Shown: positions 1 through 7,045 of the stretch, piece by piece | How the letters are laid out: the number at the start of each line of letters is the position of its first letter | Position numbering within the stretch: the stretch's first letter is position 1 | Assembly (NCBI GenBank): GCA_001643535.1 | Contig: LXTG01000043.1 | Span: forward strand, 1-11,454 | Source: a candidate division NC10 bacterium SPGG6 | Lineage (GTDB): Bacteria; Methylomirabilota; Methylomirabilia; Methylomirabilales; CSP1-5 | Direction: 5' to 3' | DNA: 11,454 bases | Notes under the pieces: generated by a model | The model's input: only the letters and a program-made list of their open reading frames with translations | Databases searched by the model: none | Told to the model about the DNA's origin: nothing | Program-made: the position numbers and the translations under genes

Positions 1-186
1 CTTTTCCTCTTCGTCGAGGCGGAAATTGGCGGTGAGCCCCTCCTTCAGATCGTCGGAGGCGCGCTTGAATTCTGCCAGGCCGCGCCCCAAGGCCTTGCCT
101 AGATCCGGGAGCTTCTTGGGACCAAAGACCAGAAGGGCAACGATGAAAATGACGATTAGTTCTGGCATCCCGATGCCAAACATCAT
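1..186 (-). CDS. tatA: Sec-independent (twin-arginine) translocase subunit, TatA/TatB family, C-terminus cut by window edge
   Basis: This is a subunit of the twin-arginine translocase, which moves folded proteins across the cytoplasmic membrane. Sixty-two residues are visible and the frame is still open at base 1, so the C-terminal tail is missing. The N-terminus has the family layout: a short periplasmic start (MMFGIGMPEL), one hydrophobic helix at about residues 10-20, the FGPKKLPDLG hinge at about 21-30, then an amphipathic helix (GRGLAEFKRASDDLK) leading to an acidic stretch. Two ATG codons stand in tandem at 186-184 and 183-181; an AGGAGA Shine-Dalgarno at 190-195 serves either. A candidate promoter lies in the gap behind trkH, so it is probably transcribed apart from the potassium genes. 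The FG hinge favours TatA/TatE; the glutamate near residue 9 is also seen in TatB, so the subtype is uncertain. Confidence 0.9.
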   Translation of the reverse strand, partial: MMFGIGMPELIVIFIVALLVFGPKKLPDLGKALGRGLAEFKRASDDLKEGLTANFRLDEEEK

Positions 187-215
187 CTTTCTCCTGGGCT
201 AATTTCCCTAATTCC

Positions 216-244
216 AGACTACTTGCCGGGCCGGGGGATGTCAA
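216..244 (-). promoter_or_regulatory. Candidate sigma70-type promoter for the Tat gene
   Basis: Read on the minus strand, a perfect TTGACA (244-239) is followed by a 17-base GC-rich spacer and TAGTCT (221-216), which matches the -10 consensus at 3 of 6 positions. It lies in the 71-base gap between the trkH stop and the Tat start, about 30 bases before the first ATG. The -35 match and spacing are strong and the -10 is weak. Confidence 0.5.
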
Positions 245-257
245 GGGGATTTGCCCG

Positions 258-1730
258 TTACCGGCGCCAGATGAGGCTTCGCCACAGGTCAGGCGTGAAG
301 AGGACGAAGACTGTGAAGAGTTCGAGACGGCCCAAGACCATGCAGGCACTCAGGATCCACTTCCCGACGGAGGGAATCGCCGCGTAACTCTCCATCGGTC
401 CGACCATCCCCAATCCTGGCCCCACATTCCCGAGGGTCGCCGCGACCGCGCCAATCGCCGTGACCAGGTCCATATCGAGGAGGGTGAGGCTTGCCGTCGC
501 AAAGAAGAAGGTAAAGAAGTAGAGCAGCACGAAGGCGTGCACGCCTTCCAGCACTTCCTTGGGGATCACCTTGCCTCCCACTTTCACGTGGCGGACCGCC
601 TTGGGATGAATCAGCTTGTAGAGGTGGTCGTAACTAACCTTGAAGAGAAGGAGGCCCCGGATATGTTTGATCGCCCCCCCGGTGGACCCGGCACACCCAC
701 CCAGGAACATGAAGCTCAAGAGAAGGAACTGAGCAAAGAAAGGCCAGACGCCGTAGTCAGCCGTGACGAAGCCCGTGGTCGTCACAATGGAGACCACCTG
801 AAAGGCCCCATAGCGAAGGGCGGAGGAAAGATCGGGATAGACCTGGTGCCAGAGGACGAGAGTCATCCCGACCACGGAGATCAGGACGACTATGCCATAA
901 AAGCGAAACTCGGGGTCTCGGTAGACTCTGATATTCCCCCGGAGGGCCTGGAAGTGGAGTGCAAAGTTGGCGCCCGCCAAGAACATAAAGACAATCAGGA
1001 CCGTGTCGATGGTGGCGCTCTGATAGGCACCGATGCTTGCGGCCTTGGAAGAGAATCCCCCCGTGGACATAGTCGTGAAGGTATGGAGCACGGCCTCGGT
1101 AAACGGCATCCCAACTAAGACAAGCACGAGGACCTCGGCAACCGACAGGAGCGTGTAGAGTCCCCACAGCAGCCTCGCGGTCTGCCGAATTCGGGGGACC
1201 AGTCGATCCGGGACCGGTCCAGGGACCTCCGCCTTATAGAGCTGCATCCCGCCCACCCCCAACATCGGGAGGATCGCGAGGGAAAGGACGATGATTCCCA
1301 TTCCACCTAGCCACTGCATGAAGGATCGCCAGAAATGGAGGGCCAGAGGCTGTCCCTCGATGTTGGTTAAGACGGTGGCCCCGGTGGTCGTGAAACCGGA
1401 CATGGCCTCGAAGTAGGCATCGGTGTATGAGGGGAGCATACCGGTGAGGTAAAAGGGGAGAGCACCAAAGGCGGAAAAAAGGATCCACCCTGCCGTGACG
1501 ATGACGAATCCCTCCCGAAGGCCGATCTCGGCGCGTGTGCCGATGTCAGCTCGGTGGCGAGACACGAGGAAACAGAACAGCCCTGCGCCTCCCGTCCAAA
1601 GGAGGGAAATGAGCAGGGGGAGCGTTTCCGGTCCGCCGCTGAAGTAGGCGATAAAAAAGGGAAGACTCATGGCCCCGGCCAGGCAGAGGAGGAGAAGACC
1701 CAGGGCATGGAGGATGGGAGCGATCTGCAT
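258..1730 (-). CDS. trkH: Trk system potassium uptake protein TrkH (K+ translocating membrane subunit)
   Basis: TrkH is the integral membrane pore of the Trk potassium uptake system, gated by the cytoplasmic TrkA ring. The 490-residue product is of normal length and hydrophobic throughout. Four pore-loop segments, each with the glycine of the K+ filter, can be seen: SGFTTTGAT (about 111-119), TTMSTGGFS (about 219-227), SIVTTTGFVT (about 314-323) and AATLGNVGPG (about 430-439). The conserved GGCAGSTGGAIKHIRG stretch lies at about 344-359. The ATG at 1730 has a GGAGG ribosome site a few bases upstream and follows the trkA stop by 17 bases, so the two are surely cotranscribed. The order DUF47-pit-trkA-trkH points to one ion-uptake operon. 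Confidence 0.96.
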   Translation of the reverse strand: MQIAPILHALGLLLLCLAGAMSLPFFIAYFSGGPETLPLLISLLWTGGAGLFCFLVSRHRADIGTRAEIGLREGFVIVTAGWILFSAFGALPFYLTGMLPSYTDAYFEAMSGFTTTGATVLTNIEGQPLALHFWRSFMQWLGGMGIIVLSLAILPMLGVGGMQLYKAEVPGPVPDRLVPRIRQTARLLWGLYTLLSVAEVLVLVLVGMPFTEAVLHTFTTMSTGGFSSKAASIGAYQSATIDTVLIVFMFLAGANFALHFQALRGNIRVYRDPEFRFYGIVVLISVVGMTLVLWHQVYPDLSSALRYGAFQVVSIVTTTGFVTADYGVWPFFAQFLLLSFMFLGGCAGSTGGAIKHIRGLLLFKVSYDHLYKLIHPKAVRHVKVGGKVIPKEVLEGVHAFVLLYFFTFFFATASLTLLDMDLVTAIGAVAATLGNVGPGLGMVGPMESYAAIPSVGKWILSACMVLGRLELFTVFVLFTPDLWRSLIWRR

Positions 1731-1747
1731 CCGGCCCTCCGGTCGAC

Positions 1748-3100
1748 CTAGCCGCTAAAGAGTTCCTCCACTTTCGGGATCGCCTCAGGAAGGGTGAAAA
1801 GGATGACCCGGTCGTCGGGGAGGATACAGGTGTCCCCCTTGGGAATGATGATCTGCTCTCCCCGGCTAATGGCCGCCACGATGGCCCCCTTAGGCATGTT
1901 CACCTCTCGGAGAGGGCGGTCCACAACCGGCGTCGTGGGGAGGGCAACGAGCTCCATGATCTCTGCATCCCCTTCCGGCATCTCCACCACGGAGACGACC
2001 CGTCCACGCCGGACAGACCTGAGAATCGCGCTAGCGGTGGTGAGACGGGGGCTAATGGCATCGATCCCCAGAGAGGAGGCCAGTTTGATAAAGTGGGATC
2101 GCTGAACGAGCGCAATGGCCTTTTTTGCTTTCAGGCGCTTCTTCAGGAGGAGAGCTGCCAGGATGTTGGTGGCCTCGTCGCCGGAGACCGTAACCACGGC
2201 GTCCATCTCAACAATTCCCTCTTCCGCTAGGGCCTGCACATCAGTGCCGTCTCCCACGATGACCTTGGCTCTTTTCAGGTGCTCGGCGAGTTCCTCACAC
2301 CGTTTGCGGTCCCGCTCCATGAGCGTGATGCGAATTCCCTCGGCCTCGGCTTCTAGGATCTCTGCAAGGAAGAGCCCGATCCGCCCCCCGCCAATGATGA
2401 GGACCTCCCGGGGTGGTTCTTCCTGTCGCCCCAAGCGGTTCAGGATGTCCGGGATATCGTCTCGATGTGCCACCACGTAGAGACGATCGCCGGGTTCGAT
2501 GACAGTCTCACCATAGGGGATCTGGAGCTCGTCGTTGCGGGATATGGCGGTAACGATGAAGGGGTGTTGGGCCTGAAACGAGCGAAGGTCCTTCAGGCGC
2601 TGGCGGAGGGCAGGAGCCTCGGGGCGTACATCAATCCCTAGCAGTTCCACCTTGCCCTCCGCAAAAAAAGCCACCTGGGCCGCCGCGGGGGTGTGGACCA
2701 GTCTGGCAATCTCTTCGGCCACGGCTTGGTTCGGATTGATCAAGGTGTCGATTCCGAGGCGCCCACCCGACTGGAGGAATGAGCTTTTCGAGAACTCCGG
2801 ATTCCTGGCGCGAGCGATAGTGGTGGCGACGCCATACTCTTTCGCCAGAAGAGAGATGACGAGGTTCACCTCATCCTCATCGGTGACCGCGATGAGCAGG
2901 TCGGTCTTGCGCACGCCCGCCGCCTCCAGGGCAGCCGGAGAGGCCCCGTTGCCCAGGATGGTCATGACATCCAGCTCCTTCTCCACGCGCTCCTTGACGG
3001 CGGCATTCTCCTCGATGATGGTCACATCATGGCCTTCCTGATCCAGGCGTTTGGCGATATGGTACCCGACCTCACCGGCGCCAACCACAATAGCACGCAC
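1748..3100 (-). CDS. trkA: Trk system potassium uptake protein TrkA (NAD-binding RCK regulator)
   Basis: TrkA is the peripheral cytoplasmic subunit that binds NAD(H) or ATP and gates TrkH. The 450-residue protein is the full tandem form. A first Rossmann RCK domain carries GAGEVG at residues 7-12 and is followed by a TrkA-C domain (about 140-220). A second Rossmann RCK carries GGGRIG at 237-242 and is followed by a second TrkA-C domain (about 368-448). Acidic residues end beta-2 in both Rossmann folds (TIIEEN; TLMERD), as expected for NAD binding. The start is GTG at 3100-3098, preceded by AGGAGA; no ATG fits the family N-terminus. It begins 18 bases after the pit stop and ends 17 bases before trkH. 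Confidence 0.96.
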   Translation of the reverse strand: MRAIVVGAGEVGYHIAKRLDQEGHDVTIIEENAAVKERVEKELDVMTILGNGASPAALEAAGVRKTDLLIAVTDEDEVNLVISLLAKEYGVATTIARARNPEFSKSSFLQSGGRLGIDTLINPNQAVAEEIARLVHTPAAAQVAFFAEGKVELLGIDVRPEAPALRQRLKDLRSFQAQHPFIVTAISRNDELQIPYGETVIEPGDRLYVVAHRDDIPDILNRLGRQEEPPREVLIIGGGRIGLFLAEILEAEAEGIRITLMERDRKRCEELAEHLKRAKVIVGDGTDVQALAEEGIVEMDAVVTVSGDEATNILAALLLKKRLKAKKAIALVQRSHFIKLASSLGIDAISPRLTTASAILRSVRRGRVVSVVEMPEGDAEIMELVALPTTPVVDRPLREVNMPKGAIVAAISRGEQIIIPKGDTCILPDDRVILFTLPEAIPKVEELFSG

Positions 3101-3118
3101 GTCCTTCTCCTCTTCGAA

Positions 3119-4126
3119 TCATCCACCTGCCAAGGCCATTCCCAGATGAAGGGCCTGGTAGGCAAGATACGCCGCAAGGCCAGCCCCGGGGAGCGTAAAC
3201 AGCCAGGCGTAGAGGATCTTCAAGCTGAGCCCCCATCGGACCGCCGAAAGGCGCTGCGCAGCTCCGACCCCCATAATGGAGGTGGTGATCGTATGGGTGG
3301 TGCTCACCGGCACCCCCATGTCCGAGGCCCCGATAATGATCATCGCGGCCGTAGTTTCGGCGGCAAAGCCGTGGACTGGCTGGAGCTTCAACATCTGGAG
3401 CCCCAGGGTCTTCACCACCCTCCACCCACCCACGGCGGTGCCGAGTCCCATGGTAACCGCCGCAACAAGGATAACCCACCAGGGGACCTCCATCGTCTGC
3501 AGGTATCCACCAGAGACTAAGGCTAACGTGATCACCCCCATGACCTTCTGGGCATCCCCGGTGCCGTGGCTGAAGGCCATGAAGCTGACCGAGACGATTT
3601 GGAGCCTCCGGAAGAGGGGGTTGGCCCATGTCGGGCTCGCGCGGAAGAAGAGCCAGCCGAGGCCTCCCATGAACAAGAGACCGAGCACCAGGCCCAGGAC
3701 AGGGGAGATCACCATGGCCGCAAAGATCGGCTTGAGCCCGGTAAAGTTCAGGATCCCCACGCCTCCATGGGCGATCGCTGCCCCCATGAGTCCTCCGATC
3801 AGCGCGTGGGACGCGCTGACGGGCATCCCAATCAGGGTCATCCCGCCGTTCCAGACAATCCCTCCCACCAGGGCGGCCGCCACGGTGAGTTGCGTGACGG
3901 CCGTGGGGTCAACGATCCCTTTCCCGATGGTCTTCGCAACCGCCGTCGAGTAAAAGGCGCCTGCGACGTTCAAGATTCCGGCCAGGAGGACCGCCTGGAG
4001 GGGGGTGAGCACCCGCGTGGAGACCACCGTGGCGATGGCATTAGCGGCATCGTTCCACCCGTTGGTGAAATCGAAGATGATCGCCAGCACCACCACGAGG
4101 ATGATGACCCAGCCTGGTTCGCTCAT
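3119..4126 (-). CDS. pit: Inorganic phosphate transporter, PiT family
   Basis: This is a low-affinity phosphate (or metal-phosphate) symporter of the PiT family in the cytoplasmic membrane. The 335-residue protein has the two inverted PD001131-type signatures: DFTNGWNDAANAIATVV (residues 19-35) and SHGTGDAQKVMG (186-197). Each half also has its paired motif, GMPVSASHALIGG (100-112) and GVPVSTTHTITTSIMG (271-286). About ten hydrophobic segments can be counted. The DUF47 PhoU-like gene immediately upstream is the usual partner of this transporter type. The gap between them is filled by a heptamer array whose 11-bp hairpin ends 5 bases before this ATG, and the only ribosome-site-like bases (GGACAGGGA) partly lie in that hairpin. 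Substrate specificity cannot be read from the sequence. Confidence 0.94.
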   Translation of the reverse strand: MSEPGWVIILVVVLAIIFDFTNGWNDAANAIATVVSTRVLTPLQAVLLAGILNVAGAFYSTAVAKTIGKGIVDPTAVTQLTVAAALVGGIVWNGGMTLIGMPVSASHALIGGLMGAAIAHGGVGILNFTGLKPIFAAMVISPVLGLVLGLLFMGGLGWLFFRASPTWANPLFRRLQIVSVSFMAFSHGTGDAQKVMGVITLALVSGGYLQTMEVPWWVILVAAVTMGLGTAVGGWRVVKTLGLQMLKLQPVHGFAAETTAAMIIIGASDMGVPVSTTHTITTSIMGVGAAQRLSAVRWGLSLKILYAWLFTLPGAGLAAYLAYQALHLGMALAGG

Positions 4127-4130
4127 TCCC

Positions 4131-4186
4131 TGTCCGATGTCCTAGGTCCAAAGTCCGATGCCAACAGACGTCGGACATCGGACGTC
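4131..4186 (-). repeat. Degenerate 7-bp tandem array in the DUF47-pit gap, with perfect 11-bp inverted repeat
   Basis: On the plus strand eight heptamers run in unbroken phase: TGTCCGA, TGTCCTA, GGTCCAA, AGTCCGA, TGCCAAC, AGACGTC, GGACATC, GGACGTC. The first half has the GTCC form and the second half its complement GGAC. As a result 4132-4142 (GTCCGATGTCC) and 4173-4183 (GGACATCGGAC) form a perfect 11-bp inverted repeat around a 30-base loop. In the minus-strand transcript the 3' arm ends 5 bases before the pit start codon. No U-tract follows, so it is not an ordinary intrinsic terminator. The heptamer differs from that of the arrays around hemC, but the architecture is the same. Confidence 0.7.
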
Positions 4187-4201
4187 GAAATTCGAACGAG
4201 G

Positions 4202-4816
4202 CTAGGCATGCTTGAGGACGACCCGCTCTAAAATATCGGCCACATCCTCGCATCGGTCCGTCGCCGTCTCTAACGTCTCATAGATCTCCTTCCACTTCAT
4301 GATTTCCACGGGGTCGTGGCCTCCGGTGAAGAGGGCGGCGATGGCGTCCCGGGAGACTTGGTCGGCGATGTTCTCCAGGCGGTTGATCTCCACACAGTGG
4401 GAGAGAATATTCTTCAAGTCCTTGAGGTTTTTGACGGCGAGAAGGATCTGTTCAGCCGATTCATGAATCAGCACCGCCAGGCGTTTAGCCTCCGGGGTGC
4501 ATCGGTCGATCTTGTAGAGGGCCATCCGGGTGGCGACCGCCTCGATGAGGTCCACGACGTCGTCCAGGCGGCTCGCGAGCTGGTGGATGTCCTCCCGGTC
4601 CAAGGGGGTGATGAAGGTCTGGTTCAGCTTTCTGATCAGGTCATGAGTGATCCGGTCCCCCGTGTGCTCAAACTCCTCTATCTGCTTCCACCACGCTTCG
4701 TAGTCGCCGTCCGATTCGGCCATCGACTTCAAAGCCGCGGCCGCCTCTTGGATGTTGTGAGCAGCATCCTCGAAGAGATCGAAGAACTTTTCATCGCGAG
4801 GCATGAAGCGGAACAT
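4202..4816 (-). CDS. DUF47 family PhoU-like phosphate transport regulator
   Basis: This is a cytoplasmic, all-helical distant relative of PhoU, encoded next to PiT transporters and thought to modulate them. The 204-residue product shows the family pattern: MFRFMPRDEKFFDLFE at the start, then EFEHTGDRITHDLI (about 48-61) and LDREDIHQLASRLDDVVD (about 69-86), then paired acidic repeats near the C-terminus (ENIADQVSRDAI; ETATDRCEDVADIL), of the ExxxD type that binds metal in PhoU proteins. I chose the ATG at 4816 because AAGGGAAGG lies just upstream and the family begins at this point. An ATG at 4840 would add eight residues but has no good ribosome site. A strong candidate promoter lies upstream at 4859-4887. 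Confidence 0.92.
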   Translation of the reverse strand: MFRFMPRDEKFFDLFEDAAHNIQEAAAALKSMAESDGDYEAWWKQIEEFEHTGDRITHDLIRKLNQTFITPLDREDIHQLASRLDDVVDLIEAVATRMALYKIDRCTPEAKRLAVLIHESAEQILLAVKNLKDLKNILSHCVEINRLENIADQVSRDAIAALFTGGHDPVEIMKWKEIYETLETATDRCEDVADILERVVLKHA

Positions 4817-4858
4817 CGAACCTTCCCTTACTGGTGACATTCTTGTAGACGGTGATGT

Positions 4859-4887
4859 AGCCTATCAACCCGGGTGGAGGTTGTCAA
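4859..4887 (-). promoter_or_regulatory. Candidate sigma70-type promoter for the DUF47-pit-trkA-trkH unit
   Basis: On the minus strand a perfect TTGACA (4887-4882), a 17-base spacer and TAGGCT (4864-4859, 3 of 6 matches to the -10 consensus) sit in the 93-base gap between ddl and the DUF47 gene. Transcription would start near 4852, giving a leader of roughly 35 bases before the ATG at 4816. Its layout matches the candidate promoter before the Tat gene. Confidence 0.5.
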
Positions 4888-4909
4888 CGGGGGCTCACGG
4901 CAAAAGGGC

Positions 4910-6013
4910 TCACCGGTCTTCGGGTTTCTCGTATGCGGTAAGCAATTGACGCCGCTCGCCATGACGCTCGAGCGCCAGTTGAATCAGCCGGTCCAGGAGG
5001 GCGGAGTAGCCGAGTCGGCTGGCCTCCCAGAGCTTCGGGTAGACTGACGTGGCGGTGAAGCCAGGGATCGTGTTGATCTCATTGACAAAGGGCCTTGCCG
5101 AGGCGCGATCCAGGAAGAAATCAATCCGAGCCATCCCGGCACAATCAATGGCCTGATAGGCCTTGATGGCCTGCGCTTGGATTTCCTGGGTGAGCGATGG
5201 AGGCAAGGGGGCCGGGATCAGGACTTCGCTCATGCCTGGTTCATACTTGGCCCGATAATCGTACCATGCCCGCTTCGGGACGATTTCGGCGAGGACCGAG
5301 GCTTCCGGCTGATCGTTCCCCAAGATGCCGCACTCAACCTCCCGACAGTCAAGCCCTTGCTCTACCAGGATCTTCCGGTCGTATCGAAAGGCCTCTTCGA
5401 TGGCGTGGCAGAGGCCCGCGCGATCCGTCGCCTTACTCACCCCGACACTGGAGCCCAGGTTGCTGGGTTTGACGAAGACCGGAAAGCCAAGAGTCTGTTC
5501 CAGGGACCTCGAGACGGTGGTGGCATCTTCCCGCCACCCTTGGACCATGAGGACGCGATACGACACCATCGGCAGCCCGGCCTGCTGGAGGGCCACCTTC
5601 ATCGCCACCTTGTCCATCCCCATCGCGGAGGCCAGGACCCCAGCCCCCACATACGGGATGTCTAAAAGTTCCAGTAGGCCCTGGACCGTGCCATCCTCGC
5701 CATACGGTCCGTGGAGGACGGGAAAGGCCACATCGAGGGCCTCCTCTAGCGTCCCACCTCCCGCATCGATGCCCACGAGGGGGCGTCCTGACAGGCCGGG
5801 GACGACCCCGATCCGGGTCCCTTTCCCGTCCACCAATCGGTCCGGGTCCTCCACCAACAGCCACGCCCCCTCCGGGGTAATCCCGATGGGGAAGACCTCA
5901 TACCAGGAACGGTCCAGGGCGCCCAGGACAGATCGGGCCGAGGCGACCGACACCTCATGCTCTCCCGACCGACCACCGAAAAGGACCCCCACCCTCAACC
6001 GCGCTCCTTGCAT
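4910..6013 (-). CDS. ddl: D-alanine-D-alanine ligase
   Basis: This cytoplasmic ATP-grasp enzyme joins two D-alanines with ATP for the peptidoglycan stem peptide. All 367 residues look intact. The N-terminal substrate domain has LFGGRSGEHEVS (11-22) and HGPYGEDGTVQGLLE (101-115). The ATP-grasp part has VKPSNLGSSVGVS (181-193) and LVEQGLDCREVECG (216-229). Metal ligands are D298 in ARIDFF, and E312 and N314 in NEINTIPGFT. The omega-loop motif YDYRAKY (251-257) keeps the Lys-Tyr pair of D-Ala-D-Ala ligases and not the histidine of VanA-type D-lactate ligases, so vancomycin-type resistance is not suggested. The ATG at 6013 has AGGAG 7 bases upstream. The gene stands alone, away from a mur cluster, and is divergent from a small plus-strand gene. 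Confidence 0.96.
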   Translation of the reverse strand: MQGARLRVGVLFGGRSGEHEVSVASARSVLGALDRSWYEVFPIGITPEGAWLLVEDPDRLVDGKGTRIGVVPGLSGRPLVGIDAGGGTLEEALDVAFPVLHGPYGEDGTVQGLLELLDIPYVGAGVLASAMGMDKVAMKVALQQAGLPMVSYRVLMVQGWREDATTVSRSLEQTLGFPVFVKPSNLGSSVGVSKATDRAGLCHAIEEAFRYDRKILVEQGLDCREVECGILGNDQPEASVLAEIVPKRAWYDYRAKYEPGMSEVLIPAPLPPSLTQEIQAQAIKAYQAIDCAGMARIDFFLDRASARPFVNEINTIPGFTATSVYPKLWEASRLGYSALLDRLIQLALERHGERRQLLTAYEKPEDR

Positions 6014-6112
6014 GAGACGACTCCTACTGACCGTGAGCTTCTATCGAGGCGACCGCTTCCCCTGGTAAGGTTCTTGCATAAAACGATGGCAGGTCCTCAT
6101 CAGGAGTGCGCG

Positions 6113-6376
6113 ATGGTCCCCGGATTCAACACCAAATTGGCCGTCCGCCAGCAGACGTATCATATCCAGTCCGAAGATCTCGGGACGGACGATCCCCATA
6201 TCCTCACCCTGGCCTTTCGGGGAGGCGCGGTGGTGGCGCGGACCAAGACCAACTACCGGGAGCTCCTCGGCCCAAACCCTTCCTCTCAGGCTGTGCGGGA
6301 TCTCATGGCCCGCCAGCACCGCCAAATGATCACGGATATCCAAACGGGAAAATACGAAGGGGAATCGGGGCGTTGA
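6113..6376 (+). CDS. Small conserved-looking protein of unknown function (87 aa)
   Basis: This is the only plus-strand gene I can support. The ATG at 6113 is preceded by AGGAG at 6102-6106, six bases away, and the product has 87 residues. The frame is open further upstream, but no earlier start has such a ribosome site. The protein is soluble, has no cysteine, signal peptide or membrane segment, and reads as a short beta-rich part (MVPGFNTKLAVRQQTYHIQS, then DPHILTLAFRGGAVVARTK) followed by a C-terminal helix (VRDLMARQHRQMITDIQ). It resembles, from memory, small proteins in deltaproteobacterial and NC10 genomes with a GFN start, a HxQTED-like strand and a QHxxM helix; I know no function for them. 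It ends 5 bases before the ubiX stop on the other strand. The first 30 or so residues have the base composition of the neighbouring genes. Confidence 0.75.
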   Translation: MVPGFNTKLAVRQQTYHIQSEDLGTDDPHILTLAFRGGAVVARTKTNYRELLGPNPSSQAVRDLMARQHRQMITDIQTGKYEGESGR

Positions 6377-6381
6377 TGGCC

Positions 6382-6966
6382 TCACGGATGCCCTGACCAT
6401 CGCCGGGTGAGGTCGGTATGGATCCCCACCTGGTCCAGGATCCTCCCGACAATCTGGTCCAGTAGCTCGGGCACCGTGCTCGGGCGCTGATAAAAAGGCG
6501 GGGTGGGGGGAACGATAGCCACACCCACGCGGGCCAGGCGCAACAGGTTTTCCAGGTGAATCACATTTAACGGACTTTCCCGGGGGACGAGGACGAGACG
6601 TTTTCCTTCCTTGAGGATCACATCCGCCGCCCGACCGATCAAGTTCTCAGCAAAACCTGATGCGATGGCGGCTACCGTCTTCATGGAACAGGGCGCGACG
6701 ACCATGGCCCGGACATTCGGAGAGACATACGAACCGCTCGCCAGAGGCGCCGCCAGGTCGTGGGGAGAATGGTAGAAGGTCGCCAACGCCTTGAGGTCCC
6801 CGATCGCCCGCCCGGTCTCCTGCCGGATCACCGTTTCCGCACCCGAGGAGATGACGAGGTGCACCGCCTCCCCCCGCTCGACCAAGACCTCCACGAGGCG
6901 AACCCCGATGGCGACCCCGCTGGCCCCCGTAATGGCCAGAATCAATTCCCGGCCTTCGGCACCCAT
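6382..6966 (-). CDS. ubiX: Flavin prenyltransferase UbiX
   Basis: UbiX attaches a dimethylallyl group to reduced FMN to make prenylated FMN, the cofactor of UbiD-type decarboxylases used in quinone synthesis or aromatic acid metabolism. The 194-residue flavoprotein fold is complete: AITGASGVAIG (11-21) binds the FMN phosphate, VISSGAE (38-44) follows, APCSMKTVAAIASG (91-104) is the conserved central motif, and VPRESPLNVIHLENLL (127-142) and PPFYQRPST (156-164) form the prenyl-phosphate site. The ATG at 6966 has AGGTG at 6973-6977. No ubiD lies in the window. It appears to have its own promoter, separated by 79 bases from the upstream gene, and converges with the small plus-strand gene. Confidence 0.95.
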   Translation of the reverse strand: MGAEGRELILAITGASGVAIGVRLVEVLVERGEAVHLVISSGAETVIRQETGRAIGDLKALATFYHSPHDLAAPLASGSYVSPNVRAMVVAPCSMKTVAAIASGFAENLIGRAADVILKEGKRLVLVPRESPLNVIHLENLLRLARVGVAIVPPTPPFYQRPSTVPELLDQIVGRILDQVGIHTDLTRRWSGHP

Positions 6967-6983
6967 TCTTCACACCTGCGATC

Positions 6984-6995
6984 GGCACTTGTGCC
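6984..6995. promoter_or_regulatory. 12-bp perfect palindrome in the ubiX leader
   Basis: GGCACTTGTGCC can be read as two 5-base arms around TT, or as an almost perfect protein-binding dyad. It lies between the candidate promoter and the ubiX ribosome site at 6973-6977, where an operator or small leader hairpin would be placed. With no second copy in the window its role is only suggested by position. Confidence 0.3.
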
Positions 6996-7010
6996 AGAAT
7001 AACCGGGGCA

Positions 7011-7039
7011 AACATGGCATAGCGCTTGGAGTGTGTCAA
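7011..7039 (-). promoter_or_regulatory. Candidate sigma70-type promoter for ubiX
   Basis: On the minus strand a perfect TTGACA (7039-7034) is followed by a 17-base spacer and CATGTT (7016-7011, 3 of 6 matches). It lies wholly inside the gap between the upstream small membrane protein and ubiX. The implied leader to the ATG is about 38 bases. Confidence 0.4.
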
Positions 7040-7045
7040 CCGGAA

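Noticed and set aside
537..1118. Plus-strand open frame opposite trkH, and similar long open frames opposite pit, ddl, trkA, hemC and cobA-hemD
   Set aside because: They lie entirely within strongly supported minus-strand genes, have low-complexity charged or Pro/Arg-rich translations, and show no family motifs or ribosome sites.
4131..4186. Rho-independent terminator after the DUF47 gene
   Set aside because: The stem is strong, but the loop is 30 bases, no T-tract follows on the minus strand, and the pit start codon comes 5 bases later.
4891..4913. 8-bp direct repeat GGGCTCAC at 4891 and 4906 next to the ddl stop
   Set aside because: It is short, partly inside coding sequence, has only two copies and is not placed as an operator relative to the downstream promoter.
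4910..6013. VanA-type D-alanine-D-lactate ligase
   Set aside because: The omega-loop has YDYRAKY with the Lys-Tyr pair of ordinary Ddl, and no vanH or vanX neighbours are present.
6014..6112. Promoters for ddl and the divergent small gene in the 99-base gap
   Set aside because: Both must start near here, but only weak matches were found (TTACCA-17-GATAGA on the minus strand, GCATAAAA on the plus strand), too poor to annotate.
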